Shown here: positions 54,667 to 63,323 of the stretch, piece by piece
Layout: each line of letters starts with the position of its first letter
How positions within the stretch are numbered: the first letter of the stretch is position 1
From: AP-15 sp963724435
Lineage (GTDB): Bacteria; Pseudomonadota; Alphaproteobacteria; ATCC43930; CGMCC-115725
Direction: 5' to 3'
DNA length: 64,000 bases
NCBI GenBank assembly: GCA_963724435.1
Contig: CAVRUN010000014.1
Location: 124,001 to 188,000, forward strand
Program-made: the position numbers and the translations under genes
Notes under the pieces: generated by a model
What the model saw: only the letters and a program-made list of their open reading frames with translations
Told to the model about the DNA's origin: nothing
Databases searched by the model: none

Positions 54667-54697
54667 ACAAAAAAGCGGGGCAGATAATTCGCCCCGC
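54667..54697 (-). terminator. Rho-independent terminator within the mobile-element operon
   Basis: Read on the minus strand, GCGGGGC pairs with GCCCCGC around a 9-base loop and is followed directly by six T residues. It lies just after the stop (54709-54711) of the gene above and separates two transcription blocks. Confidence 0.85.
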
Positions 54698-54708
54698 CTT
54701 TCCCTTTA

Positions 54709-54967
54709 TTAAGCCGCGACAGTGGTGGCGGCTTCGCCGGTCAGCCAGGACACATTCAATTTCTGTCAGCTGGGCGTCGACTTTGAGCCGCTCGGCGTAG
54801 TCGCGCGAGAGAGTCTCGGCTTTGTTGAGAACGAGATGGTCGGGGCCGCGCGCGCGACGACGCATGGCGGCGGCGATGCGCTTACCGAGGCGATGGTAGT
54901 GCCTCAATGATCTGTCATACACCCCTTGCAATGCCTGGGTCGGCCATCGAGCCCAGATGCTGTTCAT
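54709..54967 (-). CDS. Mobile-element hypothetical protein, C-terminus probably frameshifted
   Basis: The start at 54967 (MNSIWARWPTQALQGVYDRS) continues HYHRLGKRIAAAMRRRARG and LNKAETLSRDYAERLKVDAQ, an Arg-rich helical protein. Near 54770 a switch to the frame reading WLTGEAATTVAA and the double stop TAATAA at 54706-54711 looks more natural than the open frame, which runs on through the terminator. Function unknown. Confidence 0.45.
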
Positions 54968-55056
54968 CGCCGCTGGCGGGTTGTAAGAAACCGGCGTTGG
55001 GGTTAAGGGTTCGGAACTCGTTGCAAGAAACTCCCTTTTGGCGAAGGGTTAAAGGA

Positions 55057-55078
55057 CGGCCGGGGTTCAGCCCGGCCG
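55057..55078 (-). terminator. GC-rich hairpin after the small DNA-binding-like gene
   Basis: CGGCCGGG and CCCGGCCG pair around a 6-base loop, 29 bases after the stop at 55107, followed on the minus strand by TCCTTT. A moderate terminator candidate. Confidence 0.5.
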
Positions 55079-55106
55079 ATCCGCCGCGCGATCCGCGGCG
55101 AACCGG

Positions 55107-55319
55107 TTAAGCAGCCGGGCGCTTGCCGATGCTGGCGCGCAGCCGGGGTGGGCAGCCGACGACGTTGCGGCCGAAGCGATCGACATCGATCTTGCCGGCG
55201 CGGACCCACGCGGCGACGAGCCCTTCTTTCAGCTCGGGCTCGTCCATCTCAATCCGCAGGAACTCGGTGATCCTCTTGATGCCGCGCAGCGCCGGAGCGT
55301 CGCGATCGGGAGTTATCAT
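55107..55319 (-). CDS. Small excisionase-like DNA-binding protein
   Basis: 70 residues: MITPDRDAPALRGIKRITEF, then LVAAWVRAGKIDVDRFGRNV and GCPPRLRASI. The arrangement (short HTH followed by a Gly-Lys turn and a basic strand) is that of AlpA/excisionase-like winged-helix proteins that help excision or transcription control of mobile elements. The CATTTCCC repeat cluster lies upstream and may be its target. Confidence 0.5.
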   Translation of the reverse strand: MITPDRDAPALRGIKRITEFLRIEMDEPELKEGLVAAWVRAGKIDVDRFGRNVVGCPPRLRASIGKRPAA

Positions 55320-55509
55320 GTTTGGGGGTGCCTCGCGCTCTGTTGCCTAGATGCGCGAGGCTAGAGGTAGAAAAACGACTGTCGCAAATACTTTCGATCC
55401 TGGGAAATGGCTGGCATTTCCCAGGAAAAGCTTTCAATGTATATTTAGGTAAATCCCCGTAACCTTAGTTCATTTACCACGCATTTCCCGGAGCATTTCC
55501 CAGGAAAAA
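55320..55509. promoter_or_regulatory. Control region with four TTTCCC(A/G)G repeats
   Basis: Copies at 55399-55409 (inverted), 55415-55425, 55482-55491 and 55494-55504 share CATTTCCC(A/G)G. The first two form a perfect 11-bp palindrome around GCTGG. The region 55370-55510 is AT-rich compared with its surroundings. Such spacing suits either a repressor operator or replication iterons. It lies directly upstream of the excisionase-like gene and downstream of the first gene of the element. Confidence 0.6.
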
Positions 55510-56388
55510 TTATTTTTTGGGTGCCTCCCCGACCGCGGCGGCGGTCAGCCCACACCGCCTGTCTGAAGGCTTTCTCCGCCTCGCGCGGGCCAACCACGAT
55601 CCCGCGGGTGCGAAGCTCACCGATACACTCGTTTTCGGGTTTCGACCATCTTCAGGGGCGGATCACCGTTCACTAGTGCCCTCGCCTCCAGCAGCCGCAC
55701 CCACTTTTCAACCTTGGTTGGCATACGCTCGTCAGGATCGTTGTCACTCGTGCCGTCTCCTTCCGCAGGATTATCCTCGCCCGCCGCGCGATCGCCGTTG
55801 CACTCCGCTTCGAACCCGCCGAAGCGCTTACCATTCACCACCACGGCATTCGACAGCGCGTCGTAGACCACCGCGCCGTCGACAAACCAGTCCGGCTCGA
55901 AAGGTATCCTCGCGGTCCCGTCCAGCCCGCTCATCGTGAACCGCCCCGCGCGGCCATGCGCCGTCATGCGGATAAGGTGGCCGCCCAGCACATTGGTGAA
56001 CCAATCGAACTGCCGCCCCGGCGTCAGCTCCCGCGTCACCGGATCGGGCGGGGTGTCATCGTCCGGCCGCGCCTTCGCGTAAAGCTCGTCACCAAAATGC
56101 GTGATGCACCAAGCCAGCGCGGATACTACGCGGACCCACGGGCTCGCCCCAAGTTCGGGAACAGTGTCCTCGCGCGGGATGCGGCGAACGATCGGCAACG
56201 CCTCGCGCAAACAGTCCGGCCCATTCGCGGGCGCGGTACTCGCTGTTGTGGCGCTGCGCCTCAGCGAGCTGCTCGGGGTCGTTGCGTATCTCGGGCGAGT
56301 ATTCGCTGACCATCGGCCCCATGAGCACGGTCGTTTCGGACAGCTCCATGACGGTCATGCGGGGAGTGTTTCGGGCGCGATCGGGCAT
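55510..56388 (-). pseudogene. Mobile-element hypothetical protein, frameshifted
   Basis: The start at 56388 (MPDRARNTPRMTVMELSETT) continues to NSEYRAREWAGL. A shift near 56215 leads to REALPIVRRIPREDTVPELG, WCITHFGDELYAKARPDDDT and PGRQFDWFTNVLGGHLIRMT. Another shift near 55620 leads to GELRTRGIVVGPREAEKAFR, and a final one to GLTAAAVGEAPKK with a TAA at 55510-55512. The first gene of the operon by orientation. Function unknown; the long middle domain is not one I recognise. Confidence 0.5.
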
Positions 56389-56523
56389 GATTCGCGGGTC
56401 CAAAAACAGAGGAACAAAAAGGGGACGGGGATGGCGCTCCGGACGGGTAAATTTGGGACTGCGACCAAATTGCGACCAAGCGCAGTTGCAGCCAATCGAC
56501 CGTCCCGGATTTTCAGTGGTAGC
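56389..56523. other. Edge of the mobile element
   Basis: It contains a doubled GCGACCAA word (GACTGCGACCAAATTGCGACCAAG, 56457-56480) of a kind often seen near phage-type integration sites. No integrase gene or matching distal repeat was found, so the boundary is provisional. Confidence 0.35.
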
Positions 56524-56709
56524 TTATTGAAATCCTTGTACTGTAGTACGTTCCAGTTGATAAATTTCGTCCTTGATGCGGAGTTTCTGACGCTTCAGAT
56601 CGGAGATCATGTCGTCGTTCGGCAGCGGTCGGCTGTTCTCCTCATCGATGGCACGTTCGAGTGCTGCATGCTTTTCCTTGAGCGCCTCGATACGATCTTT
56701 CTGCGACAT
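56524..56709 (-). CDS. DUF465 (YdcH-like) small coiled-coil protein
   Basis: 61 residues: MSQKDRIEALKEKHAALERA, then DEENSRPLPNDDMISDLKRQ and KLRIKDEIYQLE, the classic DUF465 antiparallel helical hairpin with heptad repeats. Function is unknown; the family is conserved in proteobacteria. A second DUF465 gene lies at 57988. Confidence 0.9.
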   Translation of the reverse strand: MSQKDRIEALKEKHAALERAIDEENSRPLPNDDMISDLKRQKLRIKDEIYQLERTTVQGFQ

Positions 56710-56829
56710 GCATTCCCTCCTCGAACACCGAGACTATCGGCCCAAAGTAACGCCGGAGCAGCCATCTCACAGCTGGGGCCACCCCGGTGACGAAAATATG
56801 TCAGGCGCGGGAATTTTCACAGGGTCGCG

Positions 56830-57420
56830 ATGAGCGAGATGTCAACGAGGCCGCGCCTAATCATCGGGATCAGCGGCGCCTCCGGCACGATCTACGGGGC
56901 GAGGCTGCTCGAACTGCTGCAACCTTTGCCGGTCGAAACTCACCTGGTCATCAGCCGCACGGCGGAACTGACGCTGGCGCTTGAAACCGATCAAAAGCCG
57001 GCTGCACTACGCGCCCGCGCCGATGTCGTGCACGCGGTCTCCGATATGGCCGCGCCGATCTCGTCGGGATCGTTCAAGACGGTGGGGATGGTGGTGGCCC
57101 CTTGCTCGATCCGCAGCATGTCGGAAATCGCGAGCGGCGTGACGACGACGCTGTTGACCCGTGCCGCCGATGTTGTCCTGAAGGAGCGGCGCCGGCTGGT
57201 GCTGATGGTGCGCGAGACGCCACTTCATCTCGGGCATCTGCGGACGATGACTGCCTTGTCGGAAATGGGTGCGGTTATCGCGCCTCCGGTCCCGGCCTTC
57301 TACGCCAAGCCGACAACGATTGCAGAGATGATCGATCAGACCTTAGGCCGGATGCTCGACCTGTTCGGGATCGAGACCGGAACCGTCAAGCGCTGGGGTG
57401 AGTCGGCAGAGCGGGCTTAA
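56830..57420 (+). CDS. ubiX: Flavin prenyltransferase
   Basis: 196 residues. IIGISGASGTIYGARLLELL and the late segment TPLHLGHLRTMTALSEMGAV are UbiX/Pad1 signatures, with ISSGSF and APCSIRSMSEIASG in the FMN- and prenyl-binding region. It makes prenylated FMN, the cofactor of the UbiD decarboxylase in ubiquinone synthesis. Its stop overlaps the convergent TIGR02444-family gene by 4 bases. Confidence 0.94.
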   Translation: MSEMSTRPRLIIGISGASGTIYGARLLELLQPLPVETHLVISRTAELTLALETDQKPAALRARADVVHAVSDMAAPISSGSFKTVGMVVAPCSIRSMSEIASGVTTTLLTRAADVVLKERRRLVLMVRETPLHLGHLRTMTALSEMGAVIAPPVPAFYAKPTTIAEMIDQTLGRMLDLFGIETGTVKRWGESAERA

Positions 57421-57941
57421 CCGGTTGGGCTAGCCGCTTGATACAGATGCCGCAGCTCGCGGCGAATGATCGCGGTGTGCCCAGCGTCGGCGTCGGCGCC
57501 GCGTAGATAGCACTGGAGATTGGCTTCGGCATCCGCCAAACTTTGCTCGTGCGTAGCGGTGAAAGCGTGCCCCGCAACCCCAGCAAGCCGCAATTGCGCC
57601 GCCTCCTCCGCTTCGATTTCGATCGCCTTGATGCGCTCGCGCAAGCGTTGGATGTCGTCGTCAACGATCGTTCTCAGTCGACGGCGCAGCGCCCTTAACG
57701 GCTCGATTACCTCGACGCGCATCGAGCAAACCGCCCGTTCGGCCGAGTCCAGTTCCGGCTCTGCCAGACGGCCGCGGCCCGACAGCCCATGCCAGATCGC
57801 AAAGAGGATAAGATTGACGTCGAGACCGGCTTCGTCCTGGAGGGTGATCAGGGCCGTTGCGACGCCAGGCCGCTCGTAAAACTTTTGCGAAAACGACCAC
57901 AATTCCCGGCCGGCGATTTGCGCGTCAGACCCAATGTTCAT
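57417..57941 (-). CDS. TIGR02444-family protein
   Basis: 174 residues of a small conserved alphaproteobacterial family: ELWSFSQKFYERPGVATALI, LQDEAGLDVNLILFAIWHGL and a helical C-terminal half. Function unknown. It is divergent from the DUF465 gene at 57988. Confidence 0.85.
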   Translation of the reverse strand: MNIGSDAQIAGRELWSFSQKFYERPGVATALITLQDEAGLDVNLILFAIWHGLSGRGRLAEPELDSAERAVCSMRVEVIEPLRALRRRLRTIVDDDIQRLRERIKAIEIEAEEAAQLRLAGVAGHAFTATHEQSLADAEANLQCYLRGADADAGHTAIIRRELRHLYQAASPTG

Positions 57942-57987
57942 TTTCTGTGCCGGATTCTCGCAGCGTTACCCATTTATCAATGATAAA

Positions 57988-58218
57988 ATGGCGAAGACAC
58001 CATTGCCATCAGCCATGGACATCGACGCTGAAGCGCTGAGGTCAAAGCTCGCCGCGCTGAAATCGGAACACCGCGATCTCGACGACGTCATCGCGCGCCT
58101 GTCGGAGCGCGCGCCGATCGATCAGCTGCAACTCCAGCGCTTCAAGAAAAGAAAGCTGCTGCTGAAAGACCGGATCGCGCAGCTCGAAAGCGAGCTGCTG
58201 CCCGACATCATTGCCTAA
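57988..58218 (+). CDS. DUF465 (YdcH-like) small coiled-coil protein
   Basis: 76 residues from the ATG in MAKTPLPSAMDIDAEALRSK. The helical hairpin LAALKSEHRDLDDVIARLSE and LQLQRFKKRKLLLKDRIAQL matches the family. It lies 87 bp upstream of purE on the same strand. Confidence 0.9.
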   Translation: MAKTPLPSAMDIDAEALRSKLAALKSEHRDLDDVIARLSERAPIDQLQLQRFKKRKLLLKDRIAQLESELLPDIIA

Positions 58219-58305
58219 CCGCCATTCCCGGACGGCTTCTTGTGTCGATAGGGTCGGCACCTATAATGAGCCCATGTCATTCCGCCGTCCCGGAGAACAT
58301 AGCGA

Positions 58306-58800
58306 ATGAGCGAGGCCGGTCCGGCGGTAGGCATTATCATGGGCAGCCAATCCGATTGGCAAACGATGCAGCACGCCGCGGCAACCCTCGATCGGCTGGC
58401 GATCGGCCATGAAGCGCGCATCGTATCGGCGCACCGGACACCCGACCGGCTCTACGATTATGCTCGGAATGCCCGCGAACGCGGCCTCAGAGTGATTATC
58501 GCCGGCGCTGGCGGCGCCGCCCATTTGCCAGGCATGGCCGCAGCCCTGACCTCGCTGCCGGTGCTCGGCGTGCCGATCGAAAGCCGCGTGCTAAAAGGCG
58601 TCGATAGTCTGTTATCGATTGTCCAGATGCCCGCGGGAATTCCGGTTGCGACCTTTGCCATCGGGGAGGCGGGCGCCATCAACGCGGCATTGTTTGCCGC
58701 GGCGATCCTCGGTCTTTCCGACAACGCTGCGGCGGCGAGCGTCGATTCGTGGCGGCAGGCGCAGACCGAGCGTGTCGCCGAGCGGCCAGGTACGGCCTGA
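58306..58800 (+). CDS. purE: N5-carboxyaminoimidazole ribonucleotide mutase
   Basis: 164 residues; rearranges N5-CAIR to CAIR in de novo purine synthesis. IIMGSQSDWQTMQHAAATLD (the SxSD phosphate-binding motif), VSAHRTPDRLYDYA with the catalytic His, AGAGGAAHLPGMAAALTSLP and the SIVQMPAGIPVATFAIG segment are all standard. The stop overlaps the purK start by one base (TGATG). Confidence 0.97.
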   Translation: MSEAGPAVGIIMGSQSDWQTMQHAAATLDRLAIGHEARIVSAHRTPDRLYDYARNARERGLRVIIAGAGGAAHLPGMAAALTSLPVLGVPIESRVLKGVDSLLSIVQMPAGIPVATFAIGEAGAINAALFAAAILGLSDNAAAASVDSWRQAQTERVAERPGTA

Positions 58801-59879
58801 TGCCGGTGAAGGTGCTGGCCCCGGGAGCCACGATCGGGATATTGGGAGGCGGCCAACTGGGGCGAATGACGGCGCTAGCGGCCGCCCGGCTCGGGTTCCG
58901 CTGCCATGTCTTTGCCACCGAGGCGGACAGTCCGGCGGAGCAGGTCTGCGTTAATGCAACCGTCGCCGAATACGCCGATTGCGAGGCGTTGGACAGGTTC
59001 GCGACCTCAGTGGATGTCGCTACCTTCGAGTTCGAAAACATTCCGGCCGAGGCGGTGCGCCGGGTGGCGGCCTCAAAACCGGTGCTGCCGCGACCCGAGA
59101 TCCTTGAAATTACCCAGGACAGATTGCGCGAAAAGGATTTTTTGCGGTCGATCGATATCCCGACCACGGCCTACCGGGAAATATCCGGTGCGACAGCGCT
59201 GGCTCGGGCGATGCACGATTTCGGCTACCCCGCGGTGCTCAAGAGCGTGCGCCTGGGGTATGACGGCAAAGGCCAGGTGACCTTGACCCCGGAGATAAAT
59301 TCGGGTGAGGCATGGCGGCAAATGGGCGGCGAGATCGGCATCCTCGAAGCCTTTGTCGATTTCGCCTGCGAGATTTCGGTCATCGTTGCGCGCGGGCGCA
59401 ACGGAGCCTGGGCCACTTATCCGCCGGTCGAGAACCAGCACAGCCATCACATTCTGGACACGACGATCGCACCGGCACGGATCGCAGTTGAGACGGCGAT
59501 GCGCGCCGAGGCGATCGCCCGCCACGTCGCCGAAAAGCTCGATCTCGTAGGCGTGCTGGCGGTTGAAATGTTCGTGAGGCCATCGGGAGAGGTGTTGGTC
59601 AACGAGCTTGCGCCGCGCCCGCACAATTCCGGGCATTGGACGATCGATGCCTGCGTTACCAGCCAGTTCGAGCAGCTCGTGCGGGCCTTATGCGGGCTGC
59701 CGCTAGGCTCGGTCGAGCATCATTTCGATGCGGTCATGAAGAACTTGCTTGGCCACGACGTCGAAAAGTGGCGCGAGGCGCTCGCCGATCCCTTCGCCAA
59801 ACTGCACCTCTACGGCAAGCACGAGATACAGCCCGGCCGTAAGATGGGCCATGTCACGCGCCTGGTTCCCCGCCGCTGA
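58800..59879 (+). CDS. purK: N5-carboxyaminoimidazole ribonucleotide synthetase
   Basis: 359 residues of an ATP-grasp enzyme that carboxylates AIR using ATP and bicarbonate. TIGILGGGQLGRMTALAAAR is the N-terminal signature; YPAVLKSVRLGYDGKGQ and EAFVDFACEISVIVARG are ATP-grasp strands, and VNELAPRPHNSGHWTIDAC is the metal-binding segment. It is translationally coupled to purE. Confidence 0.97.
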   Translation: MPVKVLAPGATIGILGGGQLGRMTALAAARLGFRCHVFATEADSPAEQVCVNATVAEYADCEALDRFATSVDVATFEFENIPAEAVRRVAASKPVLPRPEILEITQDRLREKDFLRSIDIPTTAYREISGATALARAMHDFGYPAVLKSVRLGYDGKGQVTLTPEINSGEAWRQMGGEIGILEAFVDFACEISVIVARGRNGAWATYPPVENQHSHHILDTTIAPARIAVETAMRAEAIARHVAEKLDLVGVLAVEMFVRPSGEVLVNELAPRPHNSGHWTIDACVTSQFEQLVRALCGLPLGSVEHHFDAVMKNLLGHDVEKWREALADPFAKLHLYGKHEIQPGRKMGHVTRLVPRR

Positions 59880-59893
59880 GTTCTTCGTACGGC

Positions 59894-60532
59894 TCAGCGC
59901 AGCGGGCGCAACAGGCGAAGCGGGTTCGGCAGTCGCTCGGCGATCGTTTCGAGATCGCGACGAAGGCGGCCAAACCGCGCAACCCCAGCCAGACGGCGAT
60001 CCACAAAAGCACGCGTATCGGAGAAGCCTTCGGAGCGGTCCTCAAGCCAGTACAGCACGGCCGCGGTGTAGATTGCCGCCAAAGTCGCACGCTTTGTGTA
60101 AAAGCTGAAATCCGTAGCGGTGTCGCCCGCGGCATACCACATCGCGTCGACTGTGTCGTAAACGAGACGAGCGGCTAGCGGTGCATGGTGCGGCAGGGCA
60201 AGTACAGTCAGGGCCCGCCGCACGGCTTCCCGCCAGGGCTCGACGACATCAAAGCGTGTCGCTATTGCCCCGGCTATCCGGTCGGGGACGCGCCTATGTG
60301 GCAACGGCACGGCTTCCAACCGGTCCAGCATCTCATGGTCGGCCCAATGGCTGAAGGCGGCGACCAGATCAGCGGCGCCGCCGGGAAATAGCGTGAACGC
60401 TTCGTCTGGGCCGATGCCGCAGCGACGCGCTGCGGCGCGCAACGCTAATCGCGACCACCCGTCGAACGGCACCTCAGGTAAGATCGCCTCGATCAGAGCC
60501 GCTCGCTGATGCTCGGCAAGTGGGCTTTTCAT
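59894..60532 (-). CDS. COQ9-family protein
   Basis: 212 residues; the family (also named rpsU-divergently transcribed protein) supports ubiquinone biosynthesis, binding lipid and delivering substrate to the hydroxylases. RCGIGPDEAFTLFPGGAADL is a TetR-like N-terminal HTH fold, and VYDTVDAMWYAAGDTATDFS followed by YTKRATLAAIYTAAVLYWLE is the family core with the aromatic lipid-binding surface. The def gene overlaps its start by 4 bases (ATGA type) and sits between COQ9 and rpsU. Confidence 0.88.
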   Translation of the reverse strand: MKSPLAEHQRAALIEAILPEVPFDGWSRLALRAAARRCGIGPDEAFTLFPGGAADLVAAFSHWADHEMLDRLEAVPLPHRRVPDRIAGAIATRFDVVEPWREAVRRALTVLALPHHAPLAARLVYDTVDAMWYAAGDTATDFSFYTKRATLAAIYTAAVLYWLEDRSEGFSDTRAFVDRRLAGVARFGRLRRDLETIAERLPNPLRLLRPLR

Positions 60533-61092
60533 ACGGGCCGGGTCTCGTTGAGGAACGTGGCGAGATCGACCGGATGGCGCTGCAGCTCTTCAAGAAAGAA
60601 CAAGTGGCGGTGGTCGATGAGCCGTTGCGGATAAAGAATGCCGTCGAGGTGGTCGCATTCGTGCTGCACGACGCGAGCGTGAAAGCCCTCGACCTCCTGC
60701 TCGATCAGCTCGCCCTCGAGGCCGGTCGCGCGGTAGCGGATCCGCAGATGACGCGGGACGACGCCGCGCAGCCCTGGCACCGAGAGACATCCCTCCCAGC
60801 CAAAGGCCCGCTCCTCCCCGAGCAATTCCACTTCGGGATTGATCAACACGGTTAGATCTTGAGCCAAGTCGTTCGGCAAGCCGCTCAGCCTTTCGCCCGA
60901 AACAAAAAAAACGACGACCCGCCAAGGCTGGTGGATCTGCGGCGCCGCAAGACCGGTGCCGTTCGCGTCCTCCATCGTCTCGACCATGTCGTCGACGAGC
61001 CGCCGTACCCATAGCGCGGTTGGATCCTCGACTTTGGCTGCGGTAAGGCGCAGCACGGGATTGCCCATGCGGGCGATCTTCAATAGAGCCAT
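60529..61092 (-). CDS. def: Peptide deformylase
   Basis: 187 residues; removes the N-formyl group from nascent proteins. The three PDF motifs are intact: GTGLAAPQ (motif 1), EGCLSVPG (motif 2, Cys metal ligand) and QHECDHLDGIL (motif 3, two His ligands and catalytic Glu). The usual fmt partner is not adjacent. It is divergent from rpsU with a 149-bp gap. Confidence 0.95.
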   Translation of the reverse strand: MALLKIARMGNPVLRLTAAKVEDPTALWVRRLVDDMVETMEDANGTGLAAPQIHQPWRVVVFFVSGERLSGLPNDLAQDLTVLINPEVELLGEERAFGWEGCLSVPGLRGVVPRHLRIRYRATGLEGELIEQEVEGFHARVVQHECDHLDGILYPQRLIDHRHLFFLEELQRHPVDLATFLNETRPV

Positions 61093-61241
61093 TTGCGGAA
61101 TATGGCGGCTGCAATAGCGGTGGTAAAGCGTATGCGGTTTCCGCGCTCCGTCGCCTTCACAGCGTGCCGGTCAGGTGCTAAATAAATGCGCAGCGGCGGC
61201 GGCCGTTGCCGCGTTCTAGTTTTTGATGGAGAAGAGCCCCC

Positions 61242-61445
61242 GTGCAAGTCCTCGTTCGCGACAACAATGTTGACCAGGCTCTTAGGGCCCTAAAGAAAAA
61301 AATGCAGCGCGAGGGCGTATTCCGGGAGATGAAATTGCGGCGCAGCTACGAGAAGCCGTCGGAACGGCGGGCGCGCGAGAAGGCGGAGGCAGTGCGCCGC
61401 TATCGCAAGCTATTGCGCAAGCGCATGGAGCGCGAAGGTTACTAG
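61242..61445 (+). CDS. rpsU: 30S ribosomal protein S21
   Basis: 67 residues, very basic: MQVLVRDNNVDQALRALKKK followed by MQREGVFREMKLRRSYEKPS. It functions in initiation at the 30S head/platform region. The start is GTG at 61242, with GGAGAAGAGC upstream. Confidence 0.96.
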   Translation: MQVLVRDNNVDQALRALKKKMQREGVFREMKLRRSYEKPSERRAREKAEAVRRYRKLLRKRMEREGY

Positions 61446-61480
61446 ACGGACAGGCTGTCCGCGATCGGAGATGGAACCGG

Positions 61481-62875
61481 CTATTCCATCGCCTTGACGA
61501 TTTCCTCGCACATCTTTTTTGCGTCACCAAACAGCATCATCGTGTTGTCGCGATAGAACAACTCGTTCTCGACCCCGGCATAGCCCGAGGCCATCGAGCG
61601 CTTGACAAACAGCACGGTCTTCGCGCGTTCGACGTCAAGGATCGGCATTCCATAGATAGGCGAGTTGGGATCGGTCTTGGCCGCCGGATTGGTCACATCA
61701 TTAGCGCCGATCACAAAAGCGACATCAGTCGACGGGAAATCGCGATTGATTTCGTCGAGTTCGAAGACTTCGTCGTAGGGCACGTTCGCCTCGGCCAACA
61801 GCACGTTCATGTGCCCCGGCATCCGCCCGGCCACCGGGTGGATCGCGTACCGAACCTCGACGCCATCCTTCTTTAACAGATCGGCCATTTCGCGCAATGC
61901 GTGCTGGGCTTGCGCCACCGCCATGCCGTAACCGGGGACAATGATAACCGAGCCGGCATTCTTCAGGATAAAAGCCGCGTCGTCGGCGCTGCCTGATTTG
62001 ACCGAGCGGTCACCGACCCCAGCCCCAGCTGCGACTACGCCACTCTCAGTGCCGAACCCGCCCAAGATGACGTTGACAATCGAGCGGTTCATCCCCTTGC
62101 ACATGATGTAGCTGAGGATCGCGCCCGAAGAGCCGACCAACGCTCCGGTGACGATCAGCAGGCTGTTCGACAAGGTGAAGCCGATGCCGCTGGCGGCCCA
62201 TCCCGAATAGGAGTTCAGCATCGAGATCACGACCGGCATGTCGGCGCCGCCGATCGGCATGATCAGCAAAAATCCGAGCGCCAACGACAACAACAGCAGC
62301 AGCCAGAATACGCCGCCCGCACCGGTTGCGACAAAAGCCGCGATCAATAGGATCAGCAGGACGCCAAGCGCAGCATTCAGCAGATGCTGGCCGGGAAACA
62401 TCAATGGCCGGCCGCTGACCAATCCCTGCAATTTGGCGAAGGCGACGATCGAACCGGTGAAGGTTATGGCGCCGATCGCCATGCCGATCGACATCTCCAC
62501 CAGACTGGCGCGCTCGATAGCACCCGGCATACCGATTCCAAAATCCTGTGGCGCGCGGAACGCGGCGACGGCGACGCAAACAGCGGCGAGGCCAACCAGG
62601 CTGTGGAACGCCGCCACCAGTTGCGGCAGCGCCGTCATCTGAATCTGCAGCGCGATGTATGTCCCAATGGCTCCGCCGATAATAATCCCGGCTATGATCA
62701 GCCAATAGCTGACCACGTTGGGAACCAGCAGCGTCGTCACAACGGCGATCACCATGCCGGCGATGCCGTACAGATTGCCGGCTCGCGCCGTTCGCGGCGA
62801 GGACAGCCCGCGCAGCGCGAGGATGAAACAAACGGACGCTATCAAATAAAAGAAGGCGGCGAGGTTTCCGCTCAC
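61481..62875 (-). CDS. pntB: NAD(P) transhydrogenase subunit beta
   Basis: 464 residues: nine or so N-terminal membrane helices that conduct protons, then domain III (about residues 290-464), which binds NADP(H). PGYGMAVAQAQHALREMADL, IHPVAGRMPGHMNVLLAEAN and VIGANDVTNPAAKTDPNSPI are diagnostic. It couples hydride transfer from NADH to NADP+ to inward proton flow. It is the last gene of the pntAA-pntAB-pntB operon. Confidence 0.96.
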   Translation of the reverse strand: MSGNLAAFFYLIASVCFILALRGLSSPRTARAGNLYGIAGMVIAVVTTLLVPNVVSYWLIIAGIIIGGAIGTYIALQIQMTALPQLVAAFHSLVGLAAVCVAVAAFRAPQDFGIGMPGAIERASLVEMSIGMAIGAITFTGSIVAFAKLQGLVSGRPLMFPGQHLLNAALGVLLILLIAAFVATGAGGVFWLLLLLSLALGFLLIMPIGGADMPVVISMLNSYSGWAASGIGFTLSNSLLIVTGALVGSSGAILSYIMCKGMNRSIVNVILGGFGTESGVVAAGAGVGDRSVKSGSADDAAFILKNAGSVIIVPGYGMAVAQAQHALREMADLLKKDGVEVRYAIHPVAGRMPGHMNVLLAEANVPYDEVFELDEINRDFPSTDVAFVIGANDVTNPAAKTDPNSPIYGMPILDVERAKTVLFVKRSMASGYAGVENELFYRDNTMMLFGDAKKMCEEIVKAME

Positions 62876-62886
62876 GAGCTACCCCG

Positions 62887-63312
62887 TTATCTTTTGCGTT
62901 GAAACATCTGCAGCATGCGCTGGGTCACGATAAAGCCGCCGAAGATGTTGACCGCGGCGAGTGTGACGGCGACGAACCCCATTATCTTGGCGAAACTGAA
63001 GCCTAACGGCCCGGCGGCGATCAGTGCTCCGACTATGATCACGCTCGAAATTGCGTTGGTCACGCTCATCAGCGGTGAGTGCAGAGCCGGGGTCACCCGC
63101 CAGACGACGTGGTAGCCGACAAAGACCGCGAGAACAAAAACCGTCAGCTCGTAGACAAAAGGGGTAACGCCGGCCGCTCCCGCGGCTCCGACCCCTCCAG
63201 TGGAAGCTTGCAGGCTGAGCTGATGGGCCATGGCGTCGAGATCGCGCGCCAGCCGTCCAGCATAATCGGCAAGCTCGTTTGCCCGTCCTGCAAGTGATCC
63301 CGGATCTGCCAT
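62887..63312 (-). CDS. pntAB: NAD(P) transhydrogenase subunit alpha part 2 (membrane)
   Basis: 141 residues; the short membrane half of the alpha subunit with four hydrophobic helices, including FVLAVFVGYHVVWRVTPALH, SPLMSVTNAISSVIIVGAL and NIFGGFIVTQRMLQMF. A separate gene here indicates the three-subunit form known from Rhodospirillum rubrum. It is 11 bases from each neighbour. Confidence 0.95.
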   Translation of the reverse strand: MADPGSLAGRANELADYAGRLARDLDAMAHQLSLQASTGGVGAAGAAGVTPFVYELTVFVLAVFVGYHVVWRVTPALHSPLMSVTNAISSVIIVGALIAAGPLGFSFAKIMGFVAVTLAAVNIFGGFIVTQRMLQMFQRKR

Positions 63313-63323
63313 CGTCTGCTCCG

